Shown piece by piece: positions 53,334-62,309 of a stretch of DNA of 64,000 bases (within the stretch, counting starts at the first letter, position 1; each line of letters begins with the position of its first letter). A program made the position numbers and the translations under genes. Below the pieces are notes generated by a model, which made no database searches, was not told where the DNA came from, and saw nothing but the letters and a program-made list of their open reading frames with translations. The stretch comes from Mycobacterium sp. UM_WGJ (GTDB lineage Bacteria; Actinomycetota; Actinomycetes; Mycobacteriales; Mycobacteriaceae), in the NCBI RefSeq assembly GCF_000455125.1, contig NZ_AUWR01000002.1:56121-120120 (forward strand). The letters are read 5' to 3'.

Positions 53334-54302
53334 GTGGCCGCCTCCACGTCACCCCTGCGTATCGCGGTACTCGACGACTACCAGGGCATCGCCGACACGG
53401 TGGACTGGTCGCCCATCCCCCGGCCCGTGGATCTGCGGGCGATCCGCGAACACCACGCTCCCGGTGACGAACTGGTGGCCCACCTAGCCGACTGCGAGGT
53501 GGTGGTGGCGATGCGCGAACGCACGCCGATCGGCGCCGATCTGCTGTCCCGGCTGCCGGCGTTGAAGTTGCTGGTCACCACCGGGCCGTTCAACGCCGCC
53601 ATCGACGTGGCCGCGGCCCACCGGCTCGGCATCACGGTGTGTGGGACGGGCGGCGCCATCACGCCGACTGTCGAACTCACCTGGGCGTTGATCCACGCCC
53701 TGCAACGTCATCTGCTCGTCGAGGACGCGGCGCTGCGGGCCGGGCGGTGGCAGCTGACCGTCGGCGCTGATCTGGCCGGTGCGACGCTCGGACTGGTGGG
53801 GCTGGGCCGCATCGGCCGGCTGGTCGCATCGGTGGGCCACGCCTACGGCATGCGGGTGACGGCGTGGAGCCCACACCTGACCCCAGCGCGGGCCGCCGAG
53901 GCGCAGGCGCAGTTGGTGGACCGGCGCCGTCTGTTCGAGAGCGCCGACGTGGTATCGATCCACATGGTGCTCTCCGAGACGACCCGCGGCCTCGTCGGCC
54001 GCGCCGAGCTGGCGGCGATGAAATCCAGCGCGATCCTGGTCAACACCTCACGCGGCGGGTTGATCGATGAGGCGGCACTGATCGACGCACTGCGCACCCA
54101 CCGGATCCGGGGGGCGGGCCTCGACGTCTACGACCAGGAGCCGCTGCCGGCCGGGCACCCGCTGACCACGCTGGACAACACCGTGCTGACCCCGCACCTG
54201 GGCTACGTGACCGAGAACTGCATGAACGTGTTTTATCGCGATATCGTCGACGACATCGCCGCTTACTGCGCCGGTACGCCACGTCGGCTGGTGAAACCGT
54301 AA
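53334..54302 (+). CDS. D-2-hydroxyacid dehydrogenase family protein
   Basis: A 322-aa NAD(P)-dependent dehydrogenase. The Rossmann motif GLVGLGRIGRLVA lies near residue 150, the catalytic Arg is in NTSRGGLIDEAAL, the Glu in LDVYDQEPLP and the His in LTPHLGYVTENC, so the active-site triad is complete. GTG 53334 starts 2 nt after the amidohydrolase stop, so translation is coupled. It would reduce a 2-oxoacid (or the reverse) at the end of the proposed pathway. Confidence 0.9.
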   Translation: MAASTSPLRIAVLDDYQGIADTVDWSPIPRPVDLRAIREHHAPGDELVAHLADCEVVVAMRERTPIGADLLSRLPALKLLVTTGPFNAAIDVAAAHRLGITVCGTGGAITPTVELTWALIHALQRHLLVEDAALRAGRWQLTVGADLAGATLGLVGLGRIGRLVASVGHAYGMRVTAWSPHLTPARAAEAQAQLVDRRRLFESADVVSIHMVLSETTRGLVGRAELAAMKSSAILVNTSRGGLIDEAALIDALRTHRIRGAGLDVYDQEPLPAGHPLTTLDNTVLTPHLGYVTENCMNVFYRDIVDDIAAYCAGTPRRLVKP

Positions 54303-54414
54303 TCGCACCGTTCACACCGTTTCGAATAACAGCCTTTCGTAACAGTCCAGTCGCATTGAAATAACGGTTCTACAAATAAATTATCGTCGCACGATTTCGC
54401 AATGCCGCCGCAAC

Positions 54415-54454
54415 AGAAAAGGTCCGCGAACACAAAGTTCGCGGACCCTTTTCT
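54415..54454. terminator. Strong bidirectional intrinsic terminator
   Basis: AGAAAA + GGTCCGCGAAC (54421-54431), loop ACAAA, GTTCGCGGACC (54437-54447) + CTTTTCT. An 11-bp perfect GC-rich stem flanked by A/T runs serves both the plus-strand aldolase operon and the convergent minus-strand gene. Confidence 0.9.
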
Positions 54455-54462
54455 GGCACGTG

Positions 54463-54927
54463 CTATTTAGTGCCGCCAGCCAGACCGATCGGGGCGCTGA
54501 TGGCGTCTGTCATCAATCCCGCGATCGGACTCGCCGCAGCGGCTCCGGCCGGCCCCGGCGCCACCAGCGGTACGGGCGGTGGCAATCCGGGGACCACCGG
54601 AATCGGGGCGATCGGGATCGGAGCCACCGGTCCAGGCAACCCCATCGGCACAGGACCAGCAAGAGTGGTCAGGTCAGCCGCAGCTGGCCCACAAGGCACC
54701 CCGGCCGCAGCCGCCAATGTCGCGTCGGCCGGCGCGGCAACCGGCGCGGCACCAGGCGCCGCCCCCTCGGCGGAGGAGAGAGCGACCACGCCACCCGCAC
54801 ACACCGGCCCCCCAAGGGGCAGGTGCACGACGGGAACAGCGCCCGCCTGACCGCTGAGAATCAACCCGCTTGCATAAAAGCCGATACCGGCGAATATCGC
54901 TTTACCGAGTCTCCCGAGGCTCTTCAC
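54463..54927 (-). CDS. Exported Ala/Pro/Gly-rich protein
   Basis: A 154-aa low-complexity protein. GTG 54927 has GGAG 5 nt upstream and gives a short basic start KSLGRLGK, a hydrophobic stretch (AIFAGIGFYASGLILSG) and a likely cleavage after GQAGA. The mature part is Ala/Pro/Gly-rich (PGPVAPIPIAPIPVVPGLPP) with two cysteines (GGPVCAGG and GVPCGPAA) that could form a disulfide. No family is recognised; it is of the small mycobacterial secreted type. The frame is open to 54969. It is isolated between a terminator and tRNA-Ala. Confidence 0.6.
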   Translation of the reverse strand: MKSLGRLGKAIFAGIGFYASGLILSGQAGAVPVVHLPLGGPVCAGGVVALSSAEGAAPGAAPVAAPADATLAAAAGVPCGPAAADLTTLAGPVPMGLPGPVAPIPIAPIPVVPGLPPPVPLVAPGPAGAAAASPIAGLMTDAISAPIGLAGGTK

Positions 54928-55139
54928 GTAAACTCCGATGATTAGTAACCAGCCCCCCCGGACACGCAATCTTCTGACTGCAAAAGAACCGTATCACAGG
55001 CTTGTAAGTTACCGCGCCGACCAATTGACTCGTTAGCGTAACGATGCGGATCAGGCTTTGTGACTCTATGTTCACCAGGCGATCCGGTCCCCATTCTGCG
55101 CGATCAGCACAGAGTGAACCGGACACCCATCGAAATGAG

Positions 55140-55212
55140 TGGAGCTAAGGGGACTCGAACCCCTGACCCCCACACTGCCAGTGTGGTGCGCTACCAGCTG
55201 CGCCATAGCCCC
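55140..55212 (-). tRNA. tRNA-Ala (anticodon GGC)
   Basis: Read on the minus strand, GGGGCTA (5' end at 55212) pairs with TAGCTCC in the acceptor stem; the D arm has GCGCAGCTGGTAGCGC, the anticodon stem is ACACT-GGC-AGTGT with anticodon at 55177-55179, and the T arm has GGGGTTCGA. Discriminator base A at 55140. CCA is not encoded. Confidence 0.95.
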
Positions 55213-55284
55213 GCGTTGTCGTGCTCATCGAAGCTACACCACAGCCGCACCAAGGTTCAAAACAGCTACTCAGTTGGCCTGCGT

Positions 55285-55734
55285 TCAGGCCGGATGCTGG
55301 GTCTGATGCAGTCCGTAGGGCACCGCGTCGAGCAGCGTCACCGTCACGTGGGCCCCGCTGGGCACCTGGTAACTGCGCTCCTCTCCCGGCCGGGCTCCGG
55401 TGATCGCCATGCCCAGCGGCGACTGCGGCGAGTAGACCTCCAACCCGCTCTGGTCGTCATCGCGCACCCCGAGCAGGAAGGTCTCGGTGTCTCCGTCGCT
55501 GTAGCGCACGGTGAGCACCATGCCGGGCTCGGCGACCCCGTCGTCCGGCGGGTCCTCTCCGACGACCGCGACCGCCAGCAGGTCGTGTATCTGGTGGATA
55601 CGAGCTTGGCGAGCCTTTTGATCATTGATATCTTCACCGCCCGAAACATCCTGCGGTGCAGACAGTTCCGCCAGCTCCGCCAGCAGCCGGTCCTTGGCCT
55701 GCTGGGTCATCCAGACACCGTTCGTATCAGTCAT
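55285..55734 (-). CDS. GreA/GreB-family transcription factor
   Basis: A 149-aa Gre-family protein. The N-terminal coiled-coil region is shorter than in true GreA (QQAKDRLLAELAELS ... QARIHQIHDLLA), while the C-terminal FKBP-like RNA polymerase-binding domain is intact (SPQSPLGMAITGARPGEERSYQVPSG). It resembles the mycobacterial Rv3788-like paralogues more than housekeeping GreA (Rv1080c). Acidic tip residues are not obvious (GGEDINDQ), so transcript-cleavage activity is uncertain. Lies 56 nt after the FAD oxidoreductase gene on the same strand. Confidence 0.8.
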   Translation of the reverse strand: MTDTNGVWMTQQAKDRLLAELAELSAPQDVSGGEDINDQKARQARIHQIHDLLAVAVVGEDPPDDGVAEPGMVLTVRYSDGDTETFLLGVRDDDQSGLEVYSPQSPLGMAITGARPGEERSYQVPSGAHVTVTLLDAVPYGLHQTQHPA

Positions 55735-55790
55735 CGACAGTTCTCCTTCACAACAGCACTTGGTTCGAAAAATTCACCGACCCGAGCGGG

Positions 55791-57050
55791 TCAGCGCAAG
55801 GGATCGAGTTCACGCAGCACGGCGGACTGCTTGCCGGTGGTGATCTGCTCGGCCAACAATCGGCCCGTCACCGGACCGTGCGTCATGCCCCACATGCCAT
55901 GCCCACCGGCGACGTAAACGGTGCGCGAACACACCTCCCCCACCAGGGGCCGCCCGTCGGGGCTGACCGGGCGGGGACCCACCCACACGTCGGAGCGCTC
56001 ATCCCAGCGGACACCGTCGAGCAGGGGGCGGGTGGCGGCGACGATGGCTTCGACGCGGGCCGGGACGACCGGGGCGTCGGGGTCGCCGAACTCCATGGTT
56101 CCGGCGACCCGAAGCCTGGCATTCAACGGCGTGCAGGCCACCCGGGCATCGGGCAGGTAGATCGGCCCGGTGACCGGCCCGTCGACCGGCACGGAGAAGG
56201 AGTAGCCCCGCCCGGCCCGCACCGGCACGCGGACCCAGCGCGCTGCCAGCCGCGACAGCCAGGCACCGCTGGCTATCACCGCCGCATCGGCTGTCAAAGT
56301 GGTGCCGTCGCTGCTGGTCACGGCCACCCCATCACCGCGGGGCGACACGTCGGCGACGTCGAGAACATGCAGGACGGCGCCGCGCTGCACCACCGTGCGC
56401 CCCAGCGCGGTCACGAACCGGCCGGGGTCGAGGAAGCGCTGGCCGTCGATCTGCACCCCGGCAGCGACCGCCGAGGACGCCAGCGGCACCCGCTCGGCCA
56501 GTGCGGCACCGGTCAGTTCGGTGCCGAACACCGGCTGGCCGGCCTCGGAGAACCGGCGCAACTCGTCGAGCAGTCGCTCGGCGTCAGCCGAGGTACGGAA
56601 GATCGCGGTGATGGGCGCATCGGTGACCGGGGCGTCTACCCCGTTGGCGAGCAGAACGTCATAGGCCTCAATGCATTCCGCGCTCAGAGGCGCGTTGGCC
56701 TGCACTGCGCGGCGCCAGGCCGCGGGACGACTGTTCGCCGCGAAGCGCGCCAAGAACGCCCACAGTGCCGGGCCGGCGTTGAGTGGCACCTGCAGCGGTG
56801 CGGACCGGCTCAGCAGGGACCTCAGCCCGAAACGCAGGTTGGCGGGTTCGTTAAGCGGAATCGCCAGTGCGGGGGAGATCCAGCCGGCGTTGCCCCACGA
56901 GGATCCGGCCGCCACCCCGACACGGTCGACCACCGTGACTTCAACACCGCGCTCCTGCAGAAACCAGGCGGTGGACAACCCGACGACGCCGGCGCCCACC
57001 ACGATCACCGATCGTGGTGCGCCGTCGATTCGGTCGGGTGCACCCATCAC
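55791..57050 (-). CDS. FAD-dependent D-amino acid dehydrogenase-like oxidoreductase
   Basis: A 419-aa DAO-family flavoprotein. The FAD motif VVVGAGVVGLSTAWFLQERG starts near residue 16, and the DadA-like element SSWGNAGWISPALAIPL follows. The C-terminus has GHGMWGMTHGPVTGRLLAEQI, the second FAD-binding region. It likely oxidises a D-amino or N-methyl amino acid. ATG 57050 or ATG 57047. It lies 56 nt after the pucR-type gene on the same strand and is probably its target, with the MFS gene upstream as transporter. Confidence 0.87.
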   Translation of the reverse strand: MMGAPDRIDGAPRSVIVVGAGVVGLSTAWFLQERGVEVTVVDRVGVAAGSSWGNAGWISPALAIPLNEPANLRFGLRSLLSRSAPLQVPLNAGPALWAFLARFAANSRPAAWRRAVQANAPLSAECIEAYDVLLANGVDAPVTDAPITAIFRTSADAERLLDELRRFSEAGQPVFGTELTGAALAERVPLASSAVAAGVQIDGQRFLDPGRFVTALGRTVVQRGAVLHVLDVADVSPRGDGVAVTSSDGTTLTADAAVIASGAWLSRLAARWVRVPVRAGRGYSFSVPVDGPVTGPIYLPDARVACTPLNARLRVAGTMEFGDPDAPVVPARVEAIVAATRPLLDGVRWDERSDVWVGPRPVSPDGRPLVGEVCSRTVYVAGGHGMWGMTHGPVTGRLLAEQITTGKQSAVLRELDPLR

Positions 57051-57106
57051 TCCATGATGCGACTGTCCTCAGACACCCGGTTTAACCGAATCGCACAACA
57101 GCAGCG

Positions 57107-58657
57107 TCACTGTTTGTCGAGTTCCGACATGTCACCCGCCGCGAGCTCGATCATCGCCGCGAATCGGGTCCGCGGATCCTCCAACCCCAGTGGCGTCACC
57201 TCGGCCATCTTGCGCAGCCGGTAGCGGACTGTGTTCTCGTGCACGCCCAGCTGCTCAGCGGCCCGGGCCAAGTCGCCTTGGGCGTCGAGCCAAGCGCGCA
57301 GCGTGGACACATAGGGCGTGTGGTGGGCCGCGTCGTGGTGACGTAGCTCTGCGACCGGCCCGCGGGTGGGCACCCGCCCGGCTCGCGCCGCGGTGTGCAG
57401 CCGGCGCAGCACGACCTCGTCCCAGGACTCGTCGTAGGCCGGCGGAACGCTCCCGGGCGGGCCGGCTTCGTGCAGCGTGAGGCATTCCTCGGCCTCGCGG
57501 CGCGCGGCGGCCAGCTCGGTGACCGTGGCGACCGCACTGATCCCGGCCCACACGCTGGCGTGCGGTGGCAGGGCGCCGGCCAGGACTCGCAGCCACTGCC
57601 GAGCCGCGGCGGCGTCCGCAGCGGGCAGCAAGGTGTAGACAGTGTTGGCGGCCAGGGCGCTGCGACCTGGGCGTGACCACCCGAAGCCCGTGGTGACGGC
57701 CTCGAAAGCCAGCAGCAGCCCGGCGTGCGGTTGCGTGGCGATCCGGGTGTGCACGGCGATCACCCGCAACGAAGCCTGCGGCAGGCCCAGCCTGGCGACC
57801 AGGGCGACAGCATCGTCCGGCTCCGTCTGCTCATCCAAAAGTCTGGTTACCCAGTCGGATTCGACTTGCCGCTCCAGATCAGCACTGGCCCGTGACCGCA
57901 GCACGTGCAATGCCACCGTGCGAGCACCGTCGCCCAGTGCGGTCAGCTGGTCACCTTTCAACGGGCCCGGGCAGGCCACCCATACCGCGCCCAGCGTCTC
58001 CCGGCCGGCACGCACCGCCACCACCATGCGGCCGGTCAAGCCGTACTCGGGATCGGCCGCGACGAACAGCGGCTCGTCCTTGATATCCAAATGCGCTAAT
58101 ACGCCTTGCTTTTCGAACAACTCGCGAAGCGGCTCGGACTCCTGCCGGTTCAGGATTGTCGCCGACCGCGCCGGGTCGGCGTGCCGCTGTCCACGCGAGT
58201 AGGCCAGCACCCTGCCCAGCTGATCCTCGATGGTGACCGCACCGCCCACCGCTTCGGCGAGACTGTCGGCCACAGCGAAAAGATCCGTTGGCCCACGGCC
58301 CGACTCGGTCTCACGACCTTCGAGCACCAGTCCGTAGACCACCGCGGCCAACTCGCTCCAGGACACCGCTGCGTCCACCACCAGCACGGCAAGCGACTCA
58401 CCCTCGCCCACGAACGAGGTCTTGTCGTCGACGTCGCGCACCAGAACCGCGACGGCCTTGGCGGCCACCGCCCAGCGCACCGCCTCCTTTACCGAGCGGG
58501 CGCCGACCGCCAACAGGACGTCGCCGACAACGACGCGCTCACCGGTCACCTCGTGCATCACGACACTGCTCAGCCGCGTCGTCCTCGGGATGGAGCAGAA
58601 CCTCAGCCGAACCCCGTAGCTGCCCACCACGTTGACCAGCCGGTCCAGTGTCACCAT
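57107..58657 (-). CDS. PucR-family regulator
   Basis: A 516-aa regulator with an N-terminal PucR (purine catabolism) domain (TLDRLVNVVGSYGVRL ... GDVLLAVGARSVKEAVRWAVAAKAVAVLVR), a GAF-like middle (GGAVTIEDQLGRVLAYSRG) and a C-terminal PucR HTH (GDLARAAEQLGVHENTVRYRLRKM). It probably controls the adjacent amino-acid oxidase and transporter. ATG 58657 follows TAGGCT by 6 nt, indicating a leaderless start; TTG 58660 is in frame. The 3' end of the MFS gene overlaps its 5' end by about 120 nt. Confidence 0.87.
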   Translation of the reverse strand: MVTLDRLVNVVGSYGVRLRFCSIPRTTRLSSVVMHEVTGERVVVGDVLLAVGARSVKEAVRWAVAAKAVAVLVRDVDDKTSFVGEGESLAVLVVDAAVSWSELAAVVYGLVLEGRETESGRGPTDLFAVADSLAEAVGGAVTIEDQLGRVLAYSRGQRHADPARSATILNRQESEPLRELFEKQGVLAHLDIKDEPLFVAADPEYGLTGRMVVAVRAGRETLGAVWVACPGPLKGDQLTALGDGARTVALHVLRSRASADLERQVESDWVTRLLDEQTEPDDAVALVARLGLPQASLRVIAVHTRIATQPHAGLLLAFEAVTTGFGWSRPGRSALAANTVYTLLPAADAAAARQWLRVLAGALPPHASVWAGISAVATVTELAAARREAEECLTLHEAGPPGSVPPAYDESWDEVVLRRLHTAARAGRVPTRGPVAELRHHDAAHHTPYVSTLRAWLDAQGDLARAAEQLGVHENTVRYRLRKMAEVTPLGLEDPRTRFAAMIELAAGDMSELDKQ

Positions 58658-59891
58658 CAACCGAGCCTAGCCAGGTCGCGTCGGCCAGCCCGCCGATCGG
58701 GTCGCTGTCCCTGGTCTCCGGTGCCCACAGCCACGTGAGCGCCGCCACCAGCAACACCGCACCGCTGACCGCAAAACCCCACTCGAAAGACATCCGCTCG
58801 GCGATCTGGCCGACCACAAACGAACCCACGATCGACCCGAAATCGGCCATCATCTGATAGGTCGCCACCGCCGTGCCCGCCCGGGCCTGGTTGCCGACCA
58901 AGTCGGAGATGACGGCTTGCTGCGGCGACCCGTAGATACCCGATGCCACCCCGGTCAGATACGCCACCACCAAGAACACCACCAGCGATGCGCTCGCGCC
59001 CAGCAAGACTGTCGTTACGCCCGACGCGGCCAGCCCGGCGATCAGCAGCCCCTTGCGACCGATCCGGTCGGAGAGCTGACCGCTGGGCAGTACCGCGCAG
59101 ACGTTGCCGACCCCTACCACCGCCAGCGTCAGGCCGGCGAAGGCGGCACCGCGGCCCAGGACTTCGGTGACGAACAACGGCACCAACGCGACCCGCAGAC
59201 CGAAGACCGACCAGCCGGTGGCGAAGTTCGCCAACAACGCTGAGCGGTACGCGCGATTGCCCAGCGCCGTCCGCACCGACACCGTCGGCCCCTCCGATTC
59301 GGCCGCTTCGGCCAGATGTGAGTGGCGCAGGCTGACGAAGACGCCGGTGGCCGTCACGATCAACACCGAACCGTAGAACAAGAACGGCGCGCTGAGGCCG
59401 AAACCTGCCGTCAGACTGCCCAACACCGGTCCGCCCACCGTGCCCAGCAGGAACGCAGTGGCAAACAACCCCGCGACTCGGCCGCGAGCGTCCTCCGGGC
59501 TGATCCGGATCATCAGGCCCACCGCGGCGATGAAGAACATCGTCGATCCGACGCCGCCGAGCGCACGGAAGAACAGCAACTGGCCGTAGTTCTGCACGAA
59601 GGCACAGGCCGTGGTCGACACCGAGACGATCAACAGGCCCGCCACGTACACCCAGCGCTCGCCCAGCCGTTGAATGAGCAGTCCGCTGACCGGCGCGAAG
59701 AGCAATCGTGTCAGCGCGAACGCGGTGATGAGGAATGTAGTCGCGGAGATGCTCACCCCGAAATGACGCGCATAGACCGGCAGTACCGGGGATACCAGTC
59801 CGTAGCCAAGCGCGATCAAGAAGTTCGCGACGAGCAGTACCCAGATCTCCCGCTGCAGCCGCGGTCGAGCGGCCGGAGAGTCTGAGGTCAC
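58539..59891 (-). CDS. MFS transporter with C-terminal read-on tail
   Basis: A 450-aa major facilitator with 12 hydrophobic segments. The MFS start is LVANFLIALGYGLVSPVLPVYARHFG, and the antiporter-type loops RLLFAPVSGLLIQRLGERWVY and GQLSDRIGRKGLL are clear. The membrane domain ends near residue 398 (WLWAPETRD). The last 50 residues are charged, lack family character and are translated from DNA that is also the start of the pucR gene in another frame, so the original stop was probably lost. ATG-proximal start at 59891. Likely exporter or importer for the substrate of the neighbouring oxidase. Confidence 0.82.
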   Translation of the reverse strand: MTSDSPAARPRLQREIWVLLVANFLIALGYGLVSPVLPVYARHFGVSISATTFLITAFALTRLLFAPVSGLLIQRLGERWVYVAGLLIVSVSTTACAFVQNYGQLLFFRALGGVGSTMFFIAAVGLMIRISPEDARGRVAGLFATAFLLGTVGGPVLGSLTAGFGLSAPFLFYGSVLIVTATGVFVSLRHSHLAEAAESEGPTVSVRTALGNRAYRSALLANFATGWSVFGLRVALVPLFVTEVLGRGAAFAGLTLAVVGVGNVCAVLPSGQLSDRIGRKGLLIAGLAASGVTTVLLGASASLVVFLVVAYLTGVASGIYGSPQQAVISDLVGNQARAGTAVATYQMMADFGSIVGSFVVGQIAERMSFEWGFAVSGAVLLVAALTWLWAPETRDSDPIGGLADATWLGSVDGDTGPAGQRGGQLRGSAEVLLHPEDDAAEQCRDARGDR

Positions 59892-59940
59892 CCGATAACT
59901 TTAGACAGCCTCGGTAATCTCTGACTCGGGAGGCTTGATC

Positions 59941-60462
59941 ATGAACGATGCCGTCGACGCGCGCCCCGATCACCCGTCGCAGCGGCCGATTCCGGTGCAG
60001 CTGTGGGAGCAGTGGGGCGCGTTCAAACCGTTCGCGGTAGCCGGCGCCACCGCGATCGTGGTCGGTGGCGCGATAGCCGCCGCCATCGCGGCCCCGGCGC
60101 CCACCCGTCACGGGGTCTGGGCGGTGGCCTACCTGGTTCTGGTACTCGGGGCCGGCCAACTGGTGATCGGATCCGGCCAAGCACTGCTGCCGGCCACCTC
60201 GCCGTCACCTCGCGAAGCAACGCTGGGTGCCGCGGCGTTCAACCTGTCCGGCGCCGCCATCGTGGTCGGCGTCGTCACCGACCACGTCGCGGTGTTCTAT
60301 GCGGGTTCTGGGCTGCTGTTCATCGTGCTGGCCTGGTGGCTCTACCGGGTTCGGCGCAGCACGCCTCGGGGTTGGGCCCTGCTCGCCTACCGGCTTTTCC
60401 TGGCGGCATTGGTGGTGAGCATTCCGATTGGGATGGCGATCACCACCGCGGGGCGCAGCTAG
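59941..60462 (+). CDS. Small four-helix membrane protein
   Basis: A 173-aa membrane protein with about four hydrophobic segments (FAVAGATAIVVGGAIAAAIAA, VWAVAYLVLVLGAGQLVIG, AAIVVGVVTDHVAVFYAGSG with FIVLAWWLY, and LLAYRLFLAALVVSIPIGMA). A hydrophilic 25-residue N-terminus precedes them. No family is recognised. ATG 59941 has GGGAGG 7 nt upstream. It is divergent from the MFS gene and convergent with the DUF488 gene (1 nt between stops). Confidence 0.75.
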   Translation: MNDAVDARPDHPSQRPIPVQLWEQWGAFKPFAVAGATAIVVGGAIAAAIAAPAPTRHGVWAVAYLVLVLGAGQLVIGSGQALLPATSPSPREATLGAAAFNLSGAAIVVGVVTDHVAVFYAGSGLLFIVLAWWLYRVRRSTPRGWALLAYRLFLAALVVSIPIGMAITTAGRS

Positions 60463-60463
60463 T

Positions 60464-60832
60464 TCACTGTCGGGCCAACAGCTTGGCCAACACCTCCGCG
60501 TGACTTCCCTCCACGTCCCGGCTCGCCGTCACCAGGGTGACAGTCTTCTTGCCGCGGGCCAGAGCGCGCAGGCCGGCGAACCCGGCGGCCCCCTTCGCGG
60601 TCTGCAGTTCGTCTTCGTAGCGGCTGACGAACTGGTCGAAACGCTCGGGCTGATGGTTGTACCAATGGCGCAGTTCGTTCGACGGCGCGGCGTCTTTGTA
60701 CCAGTGCCCCACCCGCGGGTCGTCCTTGCGGAAGCCCCGCGGCCACAGCCGATCGACAAGGATCCGTTCACCATCCTCGGCACGGGGTTCGTCGTACACA
60801 CGGGCGACCCGGAACGTGGTTTTGGGACTCAT
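60464..60832 (-). CDS. DUF488 family protein
   Basis: A 122-aa soluble protein of the YeaO/DUF488 type: [26 protein letters not shown], then [25 protein letters not shown] and [22 protein letters not shown]. Function unknown; the family is small, widespread and often near stress genes. ATG 60832 is preferred to the first ATG of the frame (60913), which would overlap the IdeR-like box region. Divergent from the PPE gene. Confidence 0.85.
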   Translation of the reverse strand: MSPKTTFRVARVYDEPRAEDGERILVDRLWPRGFRKDDPRVGHWYKDAAPSNELRHWYNHQPERFDQFVSRYEDELQTAKGAAGFAGLRALARGKKTVTLVTASRDVEGSHAEVLAKLLARQ

Positions 60833-60900
60833 ACCCCAGGTTATCGCCGGCGCACAGCGCCTGTCCGCCGCCGTTCTCATCACCCGCAACGCCGTCGAAG

Positions 60901-60926
60901 TTAGCTTAGGCAATGCTATCTTGACA
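60901..60926 (+). promoter_or_regulatory. IdeR-like iron box and -35 of the PPE gene
   Basis: TTAGCTTAGGCAATGCTAT (60901-60919) matches the IdeR consensus TTAGGTTAGSCTAACCTAA at 14 of 19 positions. A TTGACA -35 (60921-60926) follows directly, so iron-loaded IdeR would block the promoter. Confidence 0.6.
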
Positions 60927-60962
60927 TTATTTACAGTTTCGCTCGTAGAAATTGGTGTCGGC

Positions 60963-62309
60963 GTGAACGGTAGTTGGATCGCATCTCCCCCGGAGGTGCA
61001 TTCCGCGTTGTTGAGCAGCGGGCCCGGCCCCGGTGCCCTGCTGGCCTCCGCCGGTGCCTGGTCGGCGCTGAGCAGCGAATATTCTGCCGCGGCCGCTGAA
61101 CTGATCGCCGTGCTGGGCGCCGTCGGGTCAGCGGCCTGGCACGGCCGGAGCGCCGCCAGCTACACCACGGCGCACGTGCCCTACCTGCAGTGGCTGACGC
61201 GCGCCAGCATCGACAGCGCCCGCACCGGCACCGAACACGAAGTCGTCGCCGCCGCCTACAACACCGCCCTGGCCGCCATGCCGACCATGGCAGAGCTGGC
61301 GCTCAACCACACCATTCACGGCGTGCTGACCGCCACGAACTTCTTTGGCATCAACACCATCCCGATCGCACTCAACGAGGCCGACTACGCCCGCATGTGG
61401 GTGCAGGCGGCCACCGTCATGGCGACCTACGAGGCGACGTCCGGCGCTGCCCTGGCGTCGCTGCCCGTCGCGGACCCCGCGCCGCCGATCCTGGCCGCCG
61501 ACAACGGAACCGGTAACAACGACGACGAGCCGACGGATCCGATCGAGGAAGCCAACCGCTGGTTCTGGTTCATCTTCTGGAACATCGTGTTCTGGTCAAC
61601 GCTCCTGTTCATCGTGACGATTCCAGTTCGGATCCCGATCGTGCTGCCGTTGCTGATCAACGCCATCAACGACTTCATCGCATCGATGCAGGTGCCACCG
61701 CCGGAGCCGGTCATCGAACAGCCCGCGCCACAGCCCGTCCCGATGCGGCGCCCGATCGTGGCCCGACCGGCCCATGAGCCGGTCGCCTTCGGCGTCGGTG
61801 TCGCGAGCGGTATCGCCGGTTCGGCGGGGACCTCCGCCGGCCCGGCAAACGCAGCGACCACCGGGCCGGCACTACCGGCAGGCGGCGCCGAGACGTTGGC
61901 CTATCTGGTGACCGGGGGCCACGCCGAAGGCTTCGGACCCAGCCTGACCGGCCGCGACCAGTCCAGGGCTCCAGCCGCCGGCGCTTCCGCGGCGGTCTCG
62001 GCTCGCGCGCCGGCAGCTCGCGCACCGCTGCGGTCGCGCCGGCGGCGCCGTGACCAGATCAAGGAATACGCCCACGCCACCATGACGCTGGGTGCCGCCG
62101 ACGACTACGAAACGCCCGACGAGACAACGACACCCGCCTGCTCGGAATCCGGGGCAGGAGCACTGGGGTTCACCGGGACAGCTCAGCGAAGCGACGCGGG
62201 AGCAGCAGGACTGGCCCGGTTGCGCGGCAACGCTTTCGGAGCCGGCCCGGCGATACCGCTGTTGCCCGAGACTTGGGATCACGACTCTGACGAGCGGGCG
62301 CCCTCTTAG
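60963..62309 (+). CDS. PPE family protein, PPE-PPW subfamily
   Basis: A 448-aa PPE protein. The N-terminal PPE domain starts [21 protein letters not shown] and runs to about residue 180 with the helical WHGRSA turn. A long hydrophobic segment follows (residues about 200-235, [20 protein letters not shown]), then a Pro/Ala linker. The C-terminus has both marks of the PPW subfamily, GFTGT (GFxGT) and PLLPETW (PxxPxxW). Type VII secretion and an outer-membrane role in iron or heme uptake are inferred from subfamily members such as PPE37. No PE partner gene is adjacent. GTG 60963. Its stop overlaps that of the convergent aldehyde dehydrogenase gene. Confidence 0.88.
   Translation: MNGSWIASPPEVHSALLSSGPGPGALLASAGAWSALSSEYSAAAAELIAVLGAVGSAAWHGRSAASYTTAHVPYLQWLTRASIDSARTGTEHEVVAAAYNTALAAMPTMAELALNHTIHGVLTATNFFGINTIPIALNEADYARMWVQAATVMATYEATSGAALASLPVADPAPPILAADNGTGNNDDEPTDPIEEANRWFWFIFWNIVFWSTLLFIVTIPVRIPIVLPLLINAINDFIASMQVPPPEPVIEQPAPQPVPMRRPIVARPAHEPVAFGVGVASGIAGSAGTSAGPANAATTGPALPAGGAETLAYLVTGGHAEGFGPSLTGRDQSRAPAAGASAAVSARAPAARAPLRSRRRRRDQIKEYAHATMTLGAADDYETPDETTTPACSESGAGALGFTGTAQRSDAGAAGLARLRGNAFGAGPAIPLLPETWDHDSDERAPS

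Noticed and set aside
62306-62309. TTAG overlap of the PPE and aldehyde dehydrogenase stop codons
   Set aside because: Convergent stop-codon overlaps of 4 nt are common in compact genomes and carry no functional signal by themselves.
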